Assembly (NCBI GenBank): GCA_947462335.1
Contig: OX381706.1
Span: 19,878,784-19,942,783 of the forward strand
Direction of reading: 5' to 3'
DNA length: 64,000 nucleotides
Origin: Harmothoe impar
Taxonomy: Eukaryota > Annelida > Polychaeta > Phyllodocida > Polynoidae
Part shown: positions 1 to 10,917 of the stretch, piece after piece
Layout of the letters: every line of letters starts with the position of its first letter
Numbering within the stretch: the first letter of the stretch is position 1
The notes under the pieces: generated by a model
What the model was told of the DNA's origin: nothing
Database searches by the model: none
Seen by the model: the letters and a program-made list of their open reading frames with translations, nothing else
Translations under genes and position numbers: made by a program

Positions 1-1941
1 GCTGTCAAAAGCCGATCTCGGTGGCAGGGTTCTGTTTACCAGTTTCTTGGTATACGTCATCCATTCGCAAGGAAAGTGACCTTTCTCTTCGTTTCTGGTG
101 AAAGCTCGCAAATAATTCGCGTAGTTGTAACCAAGTGCCAAATAGTTGACTACGTCCAAGAAAACCGTGTGCTGTGTGTAAACCGTCAAGTATTGATTGC
201 TTCTCTTTATGACGCTGAATTGTTGGTTTCTTCGGTCTCCGGAGGCAAAGAACGAGTGAAGGCGTATTTTGATCAGGTTCAAGTCGTAACGCCCCGAGTT
301 GAAGCCCACGACTGGAGCTTGACGGATGTATCTCAGAAGCCGCTTCTTCAGTTGAACTAACGGGTGTCTGGTGTGAGCCGCAGCGAAGCCGCTTGGAGAA
401 GGGGTGAATGCCGCCTCCTCCAGCAGGAGAGCTTCACCTATCGCCACATCTAACTTCGCTAACGTAGGTCGGTAAAGTTCTAGCACAGCTTTCCCGATGA
501 CTTTGGCGTTCTCGTTTATGTGATTTTAAACTCGGTCTAACAAGGGGTCGGAATCTGCGTCGGATTCTCTGACGTACACCGACCCCTCCCACCCTGGAAA
601 GTCGGATGCGACGCTAGCCGACAAAGGGACGTGATCCCACAGCAGGGACACGTGTTCGGTCGACGGTTCTCTGCACGGTCTGAAGAAAGCCTCGAAATCG
701 AAGGTGATCTTGTAAGGGTAGATTCTGGAATGTCCGTCGGGAGGAAAAATGGAGAAGGCTGCTAGCGCTTCGAAAATCGTTCTCGAATTTTAGTAGATGC
801 AACCTACGTAGCGCAACTTGACTTGTCGGCAAGAGGAAAGCTGGTTCCTGTGTCTCTTCAGCAAGAACTCGGTGGTGAACGCCGCCTTACACTTGCAACA
901 TTCGTATACACCCGCGTACGCGTTGAAGTCCGTGACCAGAGAGACGTGCAAACCGTCTTTCGCCGTCAGGTGTAGGTTGACTTTACTTTGGGCGGCTAGA
1001 GTTCTAGAAGGCGGTCTGATCAGAGTAACGCGTGTTCTCAACTTCCGCCCCAGCACCTGACGCGTCGCGGTGTAAACCGCTATTTGTATGTCAAACAAGT
1101 TCTCTAACGCGGGTAAGTCGCGGATGTTCAAAACCCGGAAAGGTTTCACGTGTGGCAGCGGGACAGAACTGACGTAACAAATCTGAAGCGCGCTTGCTGG
1201 TGTTGTATAAGTGAAAGGAAATGCAGCGGAAGACGCAGTGGTTGTCTTTTTTGGGAAAATCTAACACACCGCTTCTCTTTCCAACTCGACTAGCCTGACT
1301 GTTCCTACCGCCTATGGGAAATCCCCCCGGTCCCATGTAAACGCAAATGTTCAAAATTGGTAGGAAAAAGAACACGCCACTTGGTGTCAGCGTCGCAAAG
1401 TTTCCGTACTTCCTCGCAAGCGACGGTGTTTTCCATCTTTGAGAGGAGCTCTTCCAAAGTTTCTGAATTAGTTATAGTAGGGAGCGGTTGTAATGAGAGT
1501 TGCGTTGTTCTGGGAGACGTGAAAGTAGCGCAGTTTGCTCTTGTCTTCTCTGTGTTGTAAGAGTAAGCCTACCGAAAAACCCGCTTTGTATCTGAATCTT
1601 TGTGTGAAGTTAATGCGACGCATAGTATCTACAGCGTCACTCAACTTGCCGGTTGGTAGTCTGACGTTTGTTACACTCACGCGAGTCCCGTGCATCCTGA
1701 CACTCGTTCGTATTGCAGGCCAATTCGCCGTGAACGTTTCCTCACCGTTCGGTACAGCACATATACGCGGAGGGATAGTCACCTCGTCCAGAGATTCGCG
1801 TCGACAGGTGATCTTTCAGCAATCGACTTCACCGCATAGAGGGCAAAACTTAGGTATTATTCTACATTTTTCTACGTGTCTGTCGTGTTTGTACGGTCTT
1901 TTAAAAATTTTGAAACACTTTTCGCAGACGTACTGCGTCAT
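1..1941 (-). pseudogene. Broken family B DNA polymerase of the left element, 5' part only
   Basis: The minus strand from 1941 is homologous to the N-terminal part of the intact polymerase at 19272-23396: first zinc finger, the Cys/His region, the D-N-x-C-x-F-R segment, the second zinc finger and the exonuclease I region. The homology is split over several reading frames (open pieces at about 1782-1468, 1375-1091, 1149-790 and 832-614), with stops and frame changes between them, so it cannot make a full polymerase. The catalytic half would lie left of base 1. Its decay contrasts with the intact ORF next to it. Confidence 0.85.
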
Positions 1942-2108
1942 GTTGTTTTTCTTTTTTGTTTTTTCACTTAGTTACCAATTATTAAAAAAATAAACGTTAT
2001 TTATCACTTCGAATACTAGACGACTCTTACCACACAATGCTATTAGCATAGTGAAAGGTGACTGTAGTCTAGGATCGAATTCAACAGATGTCCATCTTAC
2101 TGCAGGGA

Positions 2109-3435
2109 TCAGACGAGAGTGGTCAACACTGGAGTGACACAGCTCACTTTTATGTCTTTGGGTACAGCTGCATACAACCCTTGAACATACATTGCGACGT
2201 CGCTGGGACCCATGTCGTCTTGCAACACTTTCATCAGAGCCATAGGCTCAGACGTCTTGTTGTACTTCCAAGCTCTCAGCACTTCATAGACAGGGTTCTT
2301 CACAGTCCTGTCAGAAGGCACAGGTTGAGAGATGAAAGCTACTTCATGAGAAGTCAACCCTAAGTAGATCCCTATGGTCTTCCAGTCTCTAGGGCAGAGC
2401 TCAGCTAAAAGAGAGAAATTTTTCTGCACTTTCCACTCCATGTCTCCACTCTCTAAGCCATCCCACATGTCATGCTTGTCCATGTACTCACGTGAGAATT
2501 GGATGAGGTCCATACGGTAAGATTCTTCCAAGGCGGCTGCTAGTTCCTTCCACCTAGTAGTACAACTTTTCTGGTACCAAGTAGTGAACATTTCTCTAGC
2601 TTGAGTTATGACACTTCTCTCACAACTGAGATATCCCATGTCCTTCAAGTTCACTTTAAGGTATGAACCTAACCGTATGTAATCTGATGTCGGCAACTTA
2701 CTACTTATTTTCAGTAGCATAGCGTCTGGCAAGTATCCTAACGGCTCTCCTTTGAAGTATGATGATACAGGTACTACTGCAGCAGAACCAATAACAGGAG
2801 CAGCGTCTGCGCTGGTATCCGACGACTCGTTGTCGGAACAGGGCAACCACACGACCTCGTAAGGTGGTGGTGAGGGCTGTCGCCACGGACCGGACGCGCT
2901 ACCAGTGGAAGTGAGGTCGAAAAACGTACTGTGCACCCGTAGCCCTTCGGGTTCGTCGTAGGCCTCGGCGTCAGCTTCGTTCTCTGTCTCACCCTGTTGC
3001 TTCTTCTCTTCTTCTTCTTGCTTTAGGGCATATATGTCTACTACGCGCTGCTGGGGCTGAGTGTTCAAATAGCTGTAAGTCTCAGCGCGAGTGGCGTTGA
3101 TGGCGTCGGTTGATGTAGTGGTGGAGAGGCGCTGTGCAACGTGCTGCGTGTCAGTAGTAGTAGCGGCAGTCGCAGCAAGAGGTGTAGCAGCAGCAGCAAC
3201 AGCAGGCGCAGCAGTAGCAGGCACAGTAGTAGCAGGCGCAGCAGTAGCAGGCGCAGCAGTAGCAGGCACAGCAGCAGCAGGCGCAGCAGCTTCAGCAGGC
3301 GCAGCAGTAGCAGGCACAGCAGTAGCAAGCGCAGCAGCAGTAGCAGCAGCAGCAGGCGCAGCAGTAGCAAGCACAGCAGTAGCAGGCACAGCAGCAGCAG
3401 GCGCAGCAGCCTCAGCAGGCGCAGCAGTAGCAAGC

Positions 3436-3477
<42 letters not shown>

Positions 3478-3621
3478 CGAAGATCACTAGCACCAGCAGC
3501 AGCAGCAGCAGCAGCCGCAGCAGGCGCAGCAGTAGCAGCGGCAGCGCGCTTAGCAGCAACATCCGTCGCGAGTGTAACAACGTCGCTACCACGACGACTA
3601 CTACTAGTAGTACTGCTACTA

Positions 3622-3655
<34 letters not shown>

Positions 3656-3839
3656 CACTACTACTGCTGCGAGCGCTCGCTACAGCGGGAGGGTGATAAG
3701 ACCAAGCGGTTGCGGCGGTAGTCTCATTTTCAGTAGCAAGAGGAGACGCTGACGCTAAACGATCACCGTTCTGCGTACTCTTCTTGTTCTTGAACTTGCT
3801 TAGATCCTTGGACGGCACTAGTTGTTGTCTTAAGCTCAT
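2109..3839 (-). CDS. Low-complexity protein with two C-terminal death domains
   Basis: A 576-residue ORF from the ATG at 3839, which sits in a good context (caccATGagc) downstream of a TATA box at 3898-3905. Residues 1 to about 350 are Ser-, Ala- and Thr-rich, built on trinucleotide repeats, and start like the element protein at 17489 (MSxRQ, then WSYHPPAVASAR). Two death-fold repeats follow at about 372-455 and 471-560, recognised by the L-G-x-x-L-x-V, W-K-E-L and R-x-D-L patterns of the death domain superfamily. In the complete element the same N-terminal region is joined to a PC4-like C-terminus. Death domains normally assemble apoptotic or innate-immune signalling complexes; interference with host signalling is an inference. 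The ORF is unbroken although the adjacent polymerase is dead. Confidence 0.75.
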
Positions 3840-3897
3840 GGTGGTGACTGTAGAGAGCAGCAAAAGACTGAGTGAGTGAATAGGTGTTTCCAGCCCC

Positions 3898-3905
3898 CTT
3901 ATATA
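3898..3905 (-). promoter_or_regulatory. TATA box of the death-domain ORF
   Basis: TATATAAG on the minus strand, about 60 bases upstream of the ATG at 3839. The same box at the same spacing precedes the homologous gene of the complete element (17423-17430). Confidence 0.6.
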
Positions 3906-3929
3906 CACCTTCTCGCTTCTAGAGCTAAG

Positions 3930-4300
3930 CTACTTACGGCCCTGTTCAGCTGCCGCCGGCTGACCGGCGGCCATTCACAAAGAGAAACAAAAGACATAAG
4001 GCATGACGTTTTCAGCTGGAACCCTTTCCCCCCTTTGAGAGATCGACTGACATGAGCTAAGCTACTTACTGCTTTGTTCAGCAATTCAACGCGCGTTAGC
4101 TGTATAAAGGATTAAGCGGTTGCTGCCGCCGGCTGACCGGCGGACATTCACAAAGAGAAACAAAAGTCATAATGCATGACGTTTTCAGCTGGATCCCTTT
4201 CCCCCCTTTTGAGAGATCGACTGACATGAGCGGGTGGTGTACCGACTGTGCTAATTCAACGCGCATTAGCTGTATAAAGGATTAAGCAGGCATGAGCTTA
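3930..4300. repeat. Tandem direct repeats in the element promoter region
   Basis: Roughly 170-bp direct repeats carrying a CCGGCTGACCGGCGG inverted motif, the string gacgttttcagctgga, a cccctttgagagatcgactgacatgagc block and gctgtataaaggattaag. Homologous repeats precede the gene at 17489 in the complete element, so they belong to the divergent promoter of this family. Confidence 0.6.
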
Positions 4301-4752
4301 GAGCGTGTATACAAAAAAACTACAGGAGGCGTGTGGCGTGAAGCAGGACCCCCTAAGACGGGTGTGTCTGTCTGTGAGTAGAGTCGTGTGCATGTGGTGA
4401 GCGACTTAAGTGTAAAACAAAAAAAATCACCGCCTCCTGCCGTGGTGAGTAGACCGGCCGGCAGCGGCCGGCTAGTTCAATAGGGGTGACAGCTGACTAA
4501 GGCTGTGCATGAAAATCCGATTTTCACCTGACTTCTGACGTTTGTTACAATGAATGCCAAAGGGGGAGAGAGTCGTCCTCAGGTAGGGGGTAGGAGGTAA
4601 AGCTATGGATAAAGAAAAAACGACATTTTCAGCTGGCCTCCACAGATGGCGATGACATACTCCTCGTCATCTAAGCTCTTAAGAAGCTCTTAAGGAGCGG
4701 AGCAGCTGCTAGACAGCTGAGTGCTGTTGGAAATAGGATTAAACTCCTTCTG

Positions 4753-4760
4753 TATAAAAG
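4753..4760 (+). promoter_or_regulatory. Orphan TATA box left after loss of the double death-domain gene
   Basis: TATAAAAG followed by ctctgatttctgtt, homologous to the minus-strand promoter at 16551-16557 that drives the gene at 16408 in the complete element. Here the downstream (GCC)n leader joins directly to terminal-repeat-side sequence near 4866, so the promoter has no gene. Confidence 0.55.
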
Positions 4761-4988
4761 CTCTGATTTCTGTTAGAAAAAAAACATATCACCTCTGACC
4801 ACAGTAACGTCTACTACCACCACCACCAACACCACCGCCGCCGCCACCGCCGCCGCTGCCGCCGCCGGTCGCGGCTGATCGCTTCATTAGAGCATGTGAC
4901 GTCGTCACTTCTAGTCACGTACCTCATCAAGTCACTTCCTTCCAGTCACGTGATCCTAAAGACCATCACTTCCTAAACTAAAAAATTA

Positions 4989-5030
4989 AGAGACACACTT
5001 CTTCCTCTCGAGAGGAAGAAGTGTGTCTCT
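4989..5030. repeat. 42-bp perfect palindrome, copy 1
   Basis: The two 21-base arms, 4989-5009 and 5010-5030, are exact reverse complements centred on CTCGAG. It lies about 860 bp from the element end. The complete element has the homologous palindrome at 15473-15514 with one compensated base-pair difference. Confidence 0.95.
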
Positions 5031-5086
5031 CGATTAAATTCTTTTCTTTCTTTTTTTTCTTAAAAGAGACAAACGCCCCTTAGAGT

Positions 5087-5245
5087 GCCCCCCCACCCCC
5101 CTAGAGCGCCCCCCTCCCCCCTCCCCTCCCCTCCCCCCCACCCGCCCCATGCATCCTAAAAGCGCCCCCCTCCCCATGCATCTTAAAGGGGGCCCCCCTC
5201 CCCCCCTCCCCCACCTCCCCCCCTCCCCTCCCCTCCCCCCTTATA
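5087..5245. repeat. C-rich (G-rich on minus strand) tract of the left element
   Basis: Runs of C with ccctcccctcccc repeats between the palindrome and the terminal repeat. The minus strand has many G4 runs and is a candidate G-quadruplex or triplex former. It matches the tract at 15267-15423. Confidence 0.8.
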
Positions 5246-5449
5246 CACTCTAAAGAACACTTCTACCTAGTTCAATAAGTCACTTCCAGTCGCTCATAAA
5301 AAAATAAAATGAAAAAACAAACTTATATCGTTGTGTTTTTTATTGGTTTACCAAAAAAAATAAGAGACTCGCCTCCTCCTCCTCCTCCTCCTCCAAAAAA
5401 AATATATATCACATTTTAAAGCGCGTGACCCCTTAAAGACGCTCATCTC

Positions 5450-5889
5450 TTCATCAAGTAGCGTGACGTCACTTCTTCTTCTTCTTCCGGTCACGTGATC
5501 AATCAGGTCACTTCCGGTCACGTGATCCTCAATGAGGTCACTTCCGGTTGTCCATTAGGTCATGTGACGTCACTTCCGGTCACGTGACTCATCAGGTCAC
5601 TTCCGGTCACGTGATCCTAAAGTAGGTCATATGACGTCACTTCCGGTCCCCTAAGTAGGTCATATGACGTCACTTCCGGTCCATAAGTAGGTCATATGAC
5701 GTCACTTCCGGTCACGTGACCAAATGGCGGCCTCTGATTGGCTAACTAGGTCACGTGACGTCACCACTAATCCCCTAAGTAGGTCACTTCCGGTCACGTG
5801 ACCAAATGGAGGCCTCTGATTGGCTGCATGTCGATTGAGTAATAAACAGTACTTAAGCATAGTCCCGTTCCGATACATATTATACTACT
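5450..5889. repeat. Terminal repeat of the left element
   Basis: About 440 bp of repeated cacttccggt, tcacgtgac, gtcatatgac and tgacgtcac motifs plus two ctgattggct (CCAAT-type) boxes, ending gtcccgttccgatacat then tatactact. It is homologous to both terminal repeats of the element at 14602-24031. Confidence 0.85.
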
Positions 5890-6481
5890 GACAGGGCGAC
5901 ATGGCCATTTCTTAAAATCGACAGGGGAAATTGGGACCCCCCCATCCAGACCCCCAATCTAGCTGCAACGTGTATAGTTCACATATAGTTTTATTTTCTA
6001 TTCACTTCCTATCATAATGTATCGTATAGACATGAGTCAGTTCCTACTACTGTACAAACAAAATGAAATGGTCTGTGACAGTTACAAACAAATTAGAGTG
6101 GGTAGCTCAATTTTTGGAACTAATATATATGATTGCCGGGAATTAAGTGTCCCGTATAAACAAGGAACAATGTTGACCTTGGCAATATAATAACTGTATA
6201 AGTCGTAATAAGCGCCCTCCCCCTGATAAGCGCCCTCTCCCATTTTTGGGACATTTCTAGACTAGACTAACAATGGCTCAAACTTAATTGAACAATTAAA
6301 CTCTTTAGTACCTAAAACGCCATGAAAATAATTTTACAAGCGCCCAGGGCGCCCATTATGTTGAATACGGTTTATCTTTGGCATGATTCCTATATTACAT
6401 GGTGTTGCTTCTGAGCTTATCGTTTATCCCATCGCTGAAATAGGCCTACTGATTTTGAGTCATTGTAAAGTAGCTGTTGGC
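5890..6481. other. Flank and 5' region of the sulfotransferase gene
   Basis: Host sequence with no gene recognised. Bases 5896-5925 (ggcgacatgg, ccatttcttaaaatcgaca) resemble a stretch near 46052-46078, so a dispersed repeat is present. The part from about 6055 (caaaatgaaatgg onward) recurs in each downstream duplicated unit. Confidence 0.4.
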
Positions 6482-9403
6482 ATGATGAGGATGTATCGTT
6501 GTCGCATGTTCCTGCTGGGACTGTCCAGCCTGAACCTGCTGCTTCTAGGGCTGATCTACTTGGCAGCGGTCAGGCCTCAACTTAAACAAACTCTGAAAGC
6601 TGCCAGGCCTCAACTTAAACAAACCCTGAAACCTACCAGGCCTCACCTTAAACAAACTCTCAAAGCTACTTTCTCAATGGACAAAGATACATTAGGAAAG
6701 GTTAGTGTTATGATGCTCATTATATTCAATGTATACTACTCTGAGCCTACCCCCATCATAGGCCAACCCCTATATATAGCTAGTTTGAGAAAATGTTTTA
6801 CACCAATGTTGGGACAATTTTAACTTGTAGAAACCCCTGGTTATAAGCCGACCCCCTCCCCCCCCCCACTTTGGACTTGTAGGAACCTACCCAAGCCCCT
6901 ATTCCTATCCATTTTTGAACACATTCCGAGGTATATGTAATTGATTTTGATAGATAATAACACATGCTTAATATGACATTCATATTGCATGTGCAAAGGA
7001 CTGAAAATATCAAAATATTGACTGATTATTTATATTTACCTTTTTTCAAGCATTTTTCTCATTGCCTTTCGTAAATCTTTGTCATAAGACGACTCCAGAC
7101 TTTGAGCAAAATGTTATGTGTTATGCCAATTTAGGCCTCAATACCCCGAAAACGGTTGGGTTTTACCTTACTCTAACAAAGGGCCGCAATGCACCCATGA
7201 TGATACTGTATCTATAACCAGACGACTTTCAAAGAAATGAAGTACCGTAAAACATCACTTCTATCATATTCAACGTAAGCACCCTGGGTTATTTTGAGTT
7301 AAAAAATCAGCCTCAAGTGTTCATTTAGTTAAGTGCCCCCCCCCAACATACGACTATAGACCAGTACTATAGCTGGTTCCAATGCACCCTTTATCTTGGG
7401 CCTTACTTTGAAAACCGATTTGACCATCCCTTATCCTTTAGATACAATATTTTCATATTTTATGTGTGCAACAAATTAAAGTATAGGATTGAAAAAATTA
7501 TCGTTTCGGATGTAGGCCTACTAACTTTAACTACAAACCAACAAAAAAGCTTTATTTTCATTTCATGTAAGGTAAATATATAGGTAAATGCAAAATCTAC
7601 TAATTCATTATTATTTATCCACAGCATTTGCCGATGATAATGTTCACAGCCTACCAACACTCCGGTAGTTCCATCATTGCTACACTAATTGGAAAACACC
7701 CGGACACATTGTTTTTCTATGAGCCAATGAATGCACTGTATATGTCTGTGTTTGGGCTCCCTGGGTGGGTCACGCTGGATGAGATAAACTACTGCAGGAA
7801 CGGCTCAGTCAGGTGAGTATATAAAAGAGCAAATAATACATAGCTCTGATGTATTTCACTTGTGGGGGCTGGGGCGCATTCCACTCAGCCTGTGGCTTCG
7901 TGGGATACTGCTCCAGCCCCCACTCATGAAATACAACAGAGATGGTATCAATGGGCATTCGCATTTGTGTTTTGTGGGACAAGAAATTAGCAAGTGGACC
8001 CTCTTAGTATTCTTTGCTTTTTGGTATTATTACCTCATTTTTCTAACCACAATTAGTGTGAGTATATTCAATGATTAGGACTCATAATTAAATCTTCCTA
8101 GAATTGATCCAGGACGTTGACCAATACCCTATTTCCCTTCCTGCCTATTCCATTCATGCTTATTACCTCAAATTTGATTGTGAAGGACAGAGATGGTCAA
8201 GAGTCAGAATAAAAGCTTGCACACTTTTAGGAATTGGTCATGATTTAACAACAGGGGGGCCTTGGTGGATTTGGGGGTGGGGACCAAAAAAATTTGGACC
8301 CCTTGAAGGAAGGGACCAAAAACATTTGGACCCCTCCTGAAGGTGGGAACAAAAAAATTGCATCCCTTTTCAGCTCAAAGGGGGCGGCCGCACTCAATTT
8401 CAACCTGCCTGAGGAGGGGGGAACCGAAAAAATCTCGACCCCTCCCGCAGGGGAGACCAAAAAATTCTGACCCACTGGTATAAATATCTACCGACCCCCT
8501 GTTTCTGAGTTGTCACTCTGGTAACTATTACTGAGTTGTCACTCTTTCTGACAGTGCAGATAAGCCTTAATCTTTGTTCCACTTTTCAGACACTTGATGC
8601 CGATTGAGAGAGAAATGATTGACTACGCTTTAGATCGCATGGCTGACTGTGATTTACAAGCGCTGCCCCCGGAGATGTGCCAAGTAATTGGAGAATTAAA
8701 TTCTATCAGTAAAACACCAGCATGTAAACCCTCCTGTTCTGTGCTCTACAAAAACCACATTGAGCAAGAAGCAGCCAGATCAGCTCTCTATGAGCAAATA
8801 AACATGAGAACATTGTATCCCGCCATAGACCGGTCTGACTGCTGGAGCTCGGCCAAGTCTCAGATGTTAAAATACACAGATATCTGCCAGAAAGCTGAGT
8901 TTATCAGCACCAAGCTGCTGCGCTATGACATGCGGCACATTGTCTCTTACCTCACCAAGAGACCTAAGGTGATTCACATTCATCTGCTCCGCGATCCCCG
9001 CGCCATAATCAGCTCTTTCATTAAGAGACATTACATCCACAACGACACACAGCTAAACCTCACTGTATACTCATTATGTTATCGCATGGCACATAACCTG
9101 CACATTATGAAAAAGGTGACTGGAGCACTTAAAGAGAGAATCAAAATTGTTCGTTATGAGGATTTTGCAGCTAGTCCGGTTGGCTTCATGGAGGGGCTGT
9201 ACAGAGACCTGTCGATGGCTGTACCAGAGGCAGTGAGGCAGTGGCTGCAGCAGGTCACTGCATCCAGCAAGGACAAGGGCAAGTTCATCAGGAGCAACAC
9301 AACCGCTACTGCTGCAGCCTGGAGAGCCAAACTCACAAGGAAGGAGCTGGGAGTGATAGACTCAATGTGCTCCTCTCTGTATAGTGTCTTTGATGATGAA
9401 TAG
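6482..9403 (+). CDS. Golgi carbohydrate sulfotransferase, three exons, 406 residues
   Basis: Exons 6482-6700, 7625-7812 and 8590-9403 join in frame (phases 0 and 2; 1221 nt in all) at consensus splice sites. The product should transfer sulfate from PAPS to a sugar in the Golgi. Exon 1 gives a short cytoplasmic tail and a signal anchor (FLLGLSSLNLLLLGLIYLAA), then three 12-residue repeats of the RPQLKQTLK type. Exon 2 carries the 5'-PSB loop (YQHSGSSIIATLIGKHPD, then FFYEP). Exon 3 carries the 3'-PB motif (HLLRDPRAIISS) and the conserved RYEDF. Length and motif order fit the CHST1/3/7-type 6-O-sulfotransferase family; the sugar acceptor cannot be told. The ATG at 6482 is preferred over one at 6383 because it places the basic tail directly before the anchor. 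It is the only copy here with all three exons. Confidence 0.85.
7841..7963. repeat. Inverted-repeat segment in flipped orientation, intron 2
   Basis: A GC-rich hairpin sequence (gtgggggctgggg ... ccagcccccac). The same segment at about 12551-12672 in the next unit is in the opposite orientation relative to its flanks. Confidence 0.6.
8244..8504. mobile_element. MITE-like element, ttaacaacaggggg family
   Basis: Starts tttaacaacaggggggcc and ends gaccccctgtt, with an interior of repeated ggacccctcctgaaggtggg and gaccaaaaaa strings. Related pieces lie at 14292-14482, 27473-27668 and 31218-31413, and a fuller copy at 55956-56276. Confidence 0.6.
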
Positions 9404-9657
9404 AGAGAAGCTTGTGTCAAGAGTTTTGGAATGTATCATACCGTAAAAACTTACGTATAAGCTTGACTCGCATACAGGTGTGGATGTCATAGCCACTTCT
9501 TCTGGGAGTTGATTCCAACTAGCAATTTATCTTATTTTAGAGGAACTGTACCAGACACTGTCAACCACTGTATATCAAGCATGAACACATATATAAAACC
9601 TTTTCAGAAGCTTTCTGGGACGGTTTCAATTACTGTATAACTAACCCAGGACTTGAC
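9404..9657. other. 3' UTR of the last exon
   Basis: Sequence between the sulfotransferase stop and the small ORF. It is conserved in all four copies. AATAAA signals follow the small ORF near 10262 and 10280, so the transcript may run through it. Confidence 0.4.
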
Positions 9658-10233
9658 ATGTCATCATTATTTAATCCTGACTACTGTCTAGCTGTGTACC
9701 AAATACATACCTCTGACACGTGCCCTTGTCAGTATACTAGGTACACATTAGGTAGCGTAAAAGCCTTTCTGTTGTTCAATGAATCACTTCGGGTTCACCC
9801 TATCATTGGGGTATTCTGTCAATGTCACACCAACAACTCGGTAGATCCAGCTAGTATTCCATACAACATCTGTTTCAACTGTCTCCAATGCACTCTAGAG
9901 CTTAAAGCTATAGCCCCAGTTGGTGTTATCGAGCACTTTTCGTATGAATGTAACTTTAAAGTGAATTTCTTCGCAGCACTACAGCGAGGAGTAAGAAACT
10001 CAAGTGTGTATTTCCTAGCTCAATCTCTGTTTGAACCAGGTATTTCCATGACAAAGGAAGTACCAAAGAAAAGTGCCTTTCTCAACTTCTGGAACATAAA
10101 AGGTTGACACTACACAGAACTAGCAAAGCACAGTTCTAATATGTTTTTCTGTCTCATGTGTGCCCATGCTGGAAATGGATTTGTACCATTCTTGTGTTCT
10201 ACCTGCCGAAAAAAGAAGATGAACACAGATTGA
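9658..10233 (+). pseudogene. Unknown 191-codon ORF, copy 1, with premature stop
   Basis: The open part runs 9658-10107 (149 residues). It then meets TGA where the copy at 32621-33196 has CGA; the frame past the stop is otherwise open to 10233. The predicted protein has cysteine pairs (CFNCLQ, CLMCAH, CSTCRKK) that could bind zinc, no obvious membrane segment, and no family that I recognise. It lies about 255 bp after the sulfotransferase stop in every unit, so it may instead be a UTR-embedded relic. Confidence 0.45.
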
Positions 10234-10327
10234 AATAATTGACGTTTTGTATAAAGCTGTGAATAAAGAACGCTTTGAAATAAATTTGAACGTGTCTTTT
10301 GTGTTTTAACCTAAAGCAAAGCTTGGA

Positions 10328-10683
10328 TGGTGGATAATGTACTCCTTCGTTTGATTAAGTGAGTTCACTCCGCTCACTCACTTAACCCTCCTCATCGTAT
10401 TCTCCACCAACTAAGTTGTTTATGATATATAAGACTCAAGATTAGAGTAATGAACTTAGACGGTGGACATCTACTCCCTCGTTTGCTTTAGCCGGTTCAC
10501 TCTGTTCACCGGCTAAATCCTCCTCGTCATATATGCTGTCCACCCTCTAAATTCTTCATTACATTTATTATCATGACAATAAGACTTGAATTGGAGGGGT
10601 GCGTGATGTGTCACGGGTTTGTTCGTTCACTCTGCTCACTCACGAAACCAGTCACACCTTGCACACCCACCCCTCCAATTCAA
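10328..10683. repeat. Three successive large imperfect hairpins
   Basis: Hairpins at 10328-10409, about 10448-10561 and 10586-10683, each 80-115 bp. All three have similar apexes, TTCACTC(C/T)G(C/T)TCAC, and the first two share CTCC(T/C)TCGTTTG in the left arm and CCTCCTC in the right. Outer stem sequences differ, so they look like diverged members of one fold. They are repeated at 25801-26156 and 29546-29901; the fourth unit keeps only the third (33250-33347). Confidence 0.75.
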
Positions 10684-10771
10684 TTCCAATCCAGTATTAC
10701 ACAATGTAGTGCAATAACAATGTAGGTTAGTAAGTCAGGGTATTGCACAATATTGTGTAATACCAATATAG

Positions 10772-10840
10772 GTGACATGTACTGGGAAAAGGGACCTTTG
10801 TGCACCCTGCACTAAGGGCCCTTTTCGCAGATCGTGTCAC
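10772..10840. mobile_element. 69-bp hairpin insertion flanked by ATAG
   Basis: Starts GTGACA and ends TGTCAC, with near-complementary interior (gaaaaggg / cccttttc), flanked on both sides by ATAG. The fourth unit (near 33418) has one ATAG and no insertion. Identical insertions lie at 26245-26313 and 29990-30058. Confidence 0.65.
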
Positions 10841-10917
10841 ATAGGTCAAGACATTGCACAATATGATGCAATACTAATGTAGAGTAGGTTAGTAGGTTGG
10901 TAGGTCATTGACATTGT

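Larger units (their letters stand above)
1..5889 (-). mobile_element. Left PolB/death-domain element, incomplete at window edge
   Basis: This is a second copy of the element family found complete at 14602-24031, in the opposite orientation. Reading leftward from 5889 it has the terminal repeat, a C-rich tract, the 42-bp palindrome, the divergent promoter region, a death-domain ORF and a broken PolB that continues past base 1. The end is placed at 5889 because the last bases, ctatactact preceded by gatacatatta, match the terminus of the complete element. The next six bases, GACAGG (5890-5895), would be the target-site duplication, but the other end is outside the window. The double death-domain gene that should lie between palindrome and promoter is absent here. 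Confidence 0.8.

Noticed and set aside
76..360. Plus-strand ORF at the window start, and similar plus-strand ORFs to 2000
   Set aside because: They are antisense to the degraded polymerase; the equivalent antisense ORFs appear opposite the intact polymerase (for example 20853-21374).
3065..3752. Long Leu-, Ala- and Ser-rich ORFs on both strands
   Set aside because: All arise from the (GCA/GCT)n and (ACT)n repeats inside the death-domain ORF and have no start context or domain.
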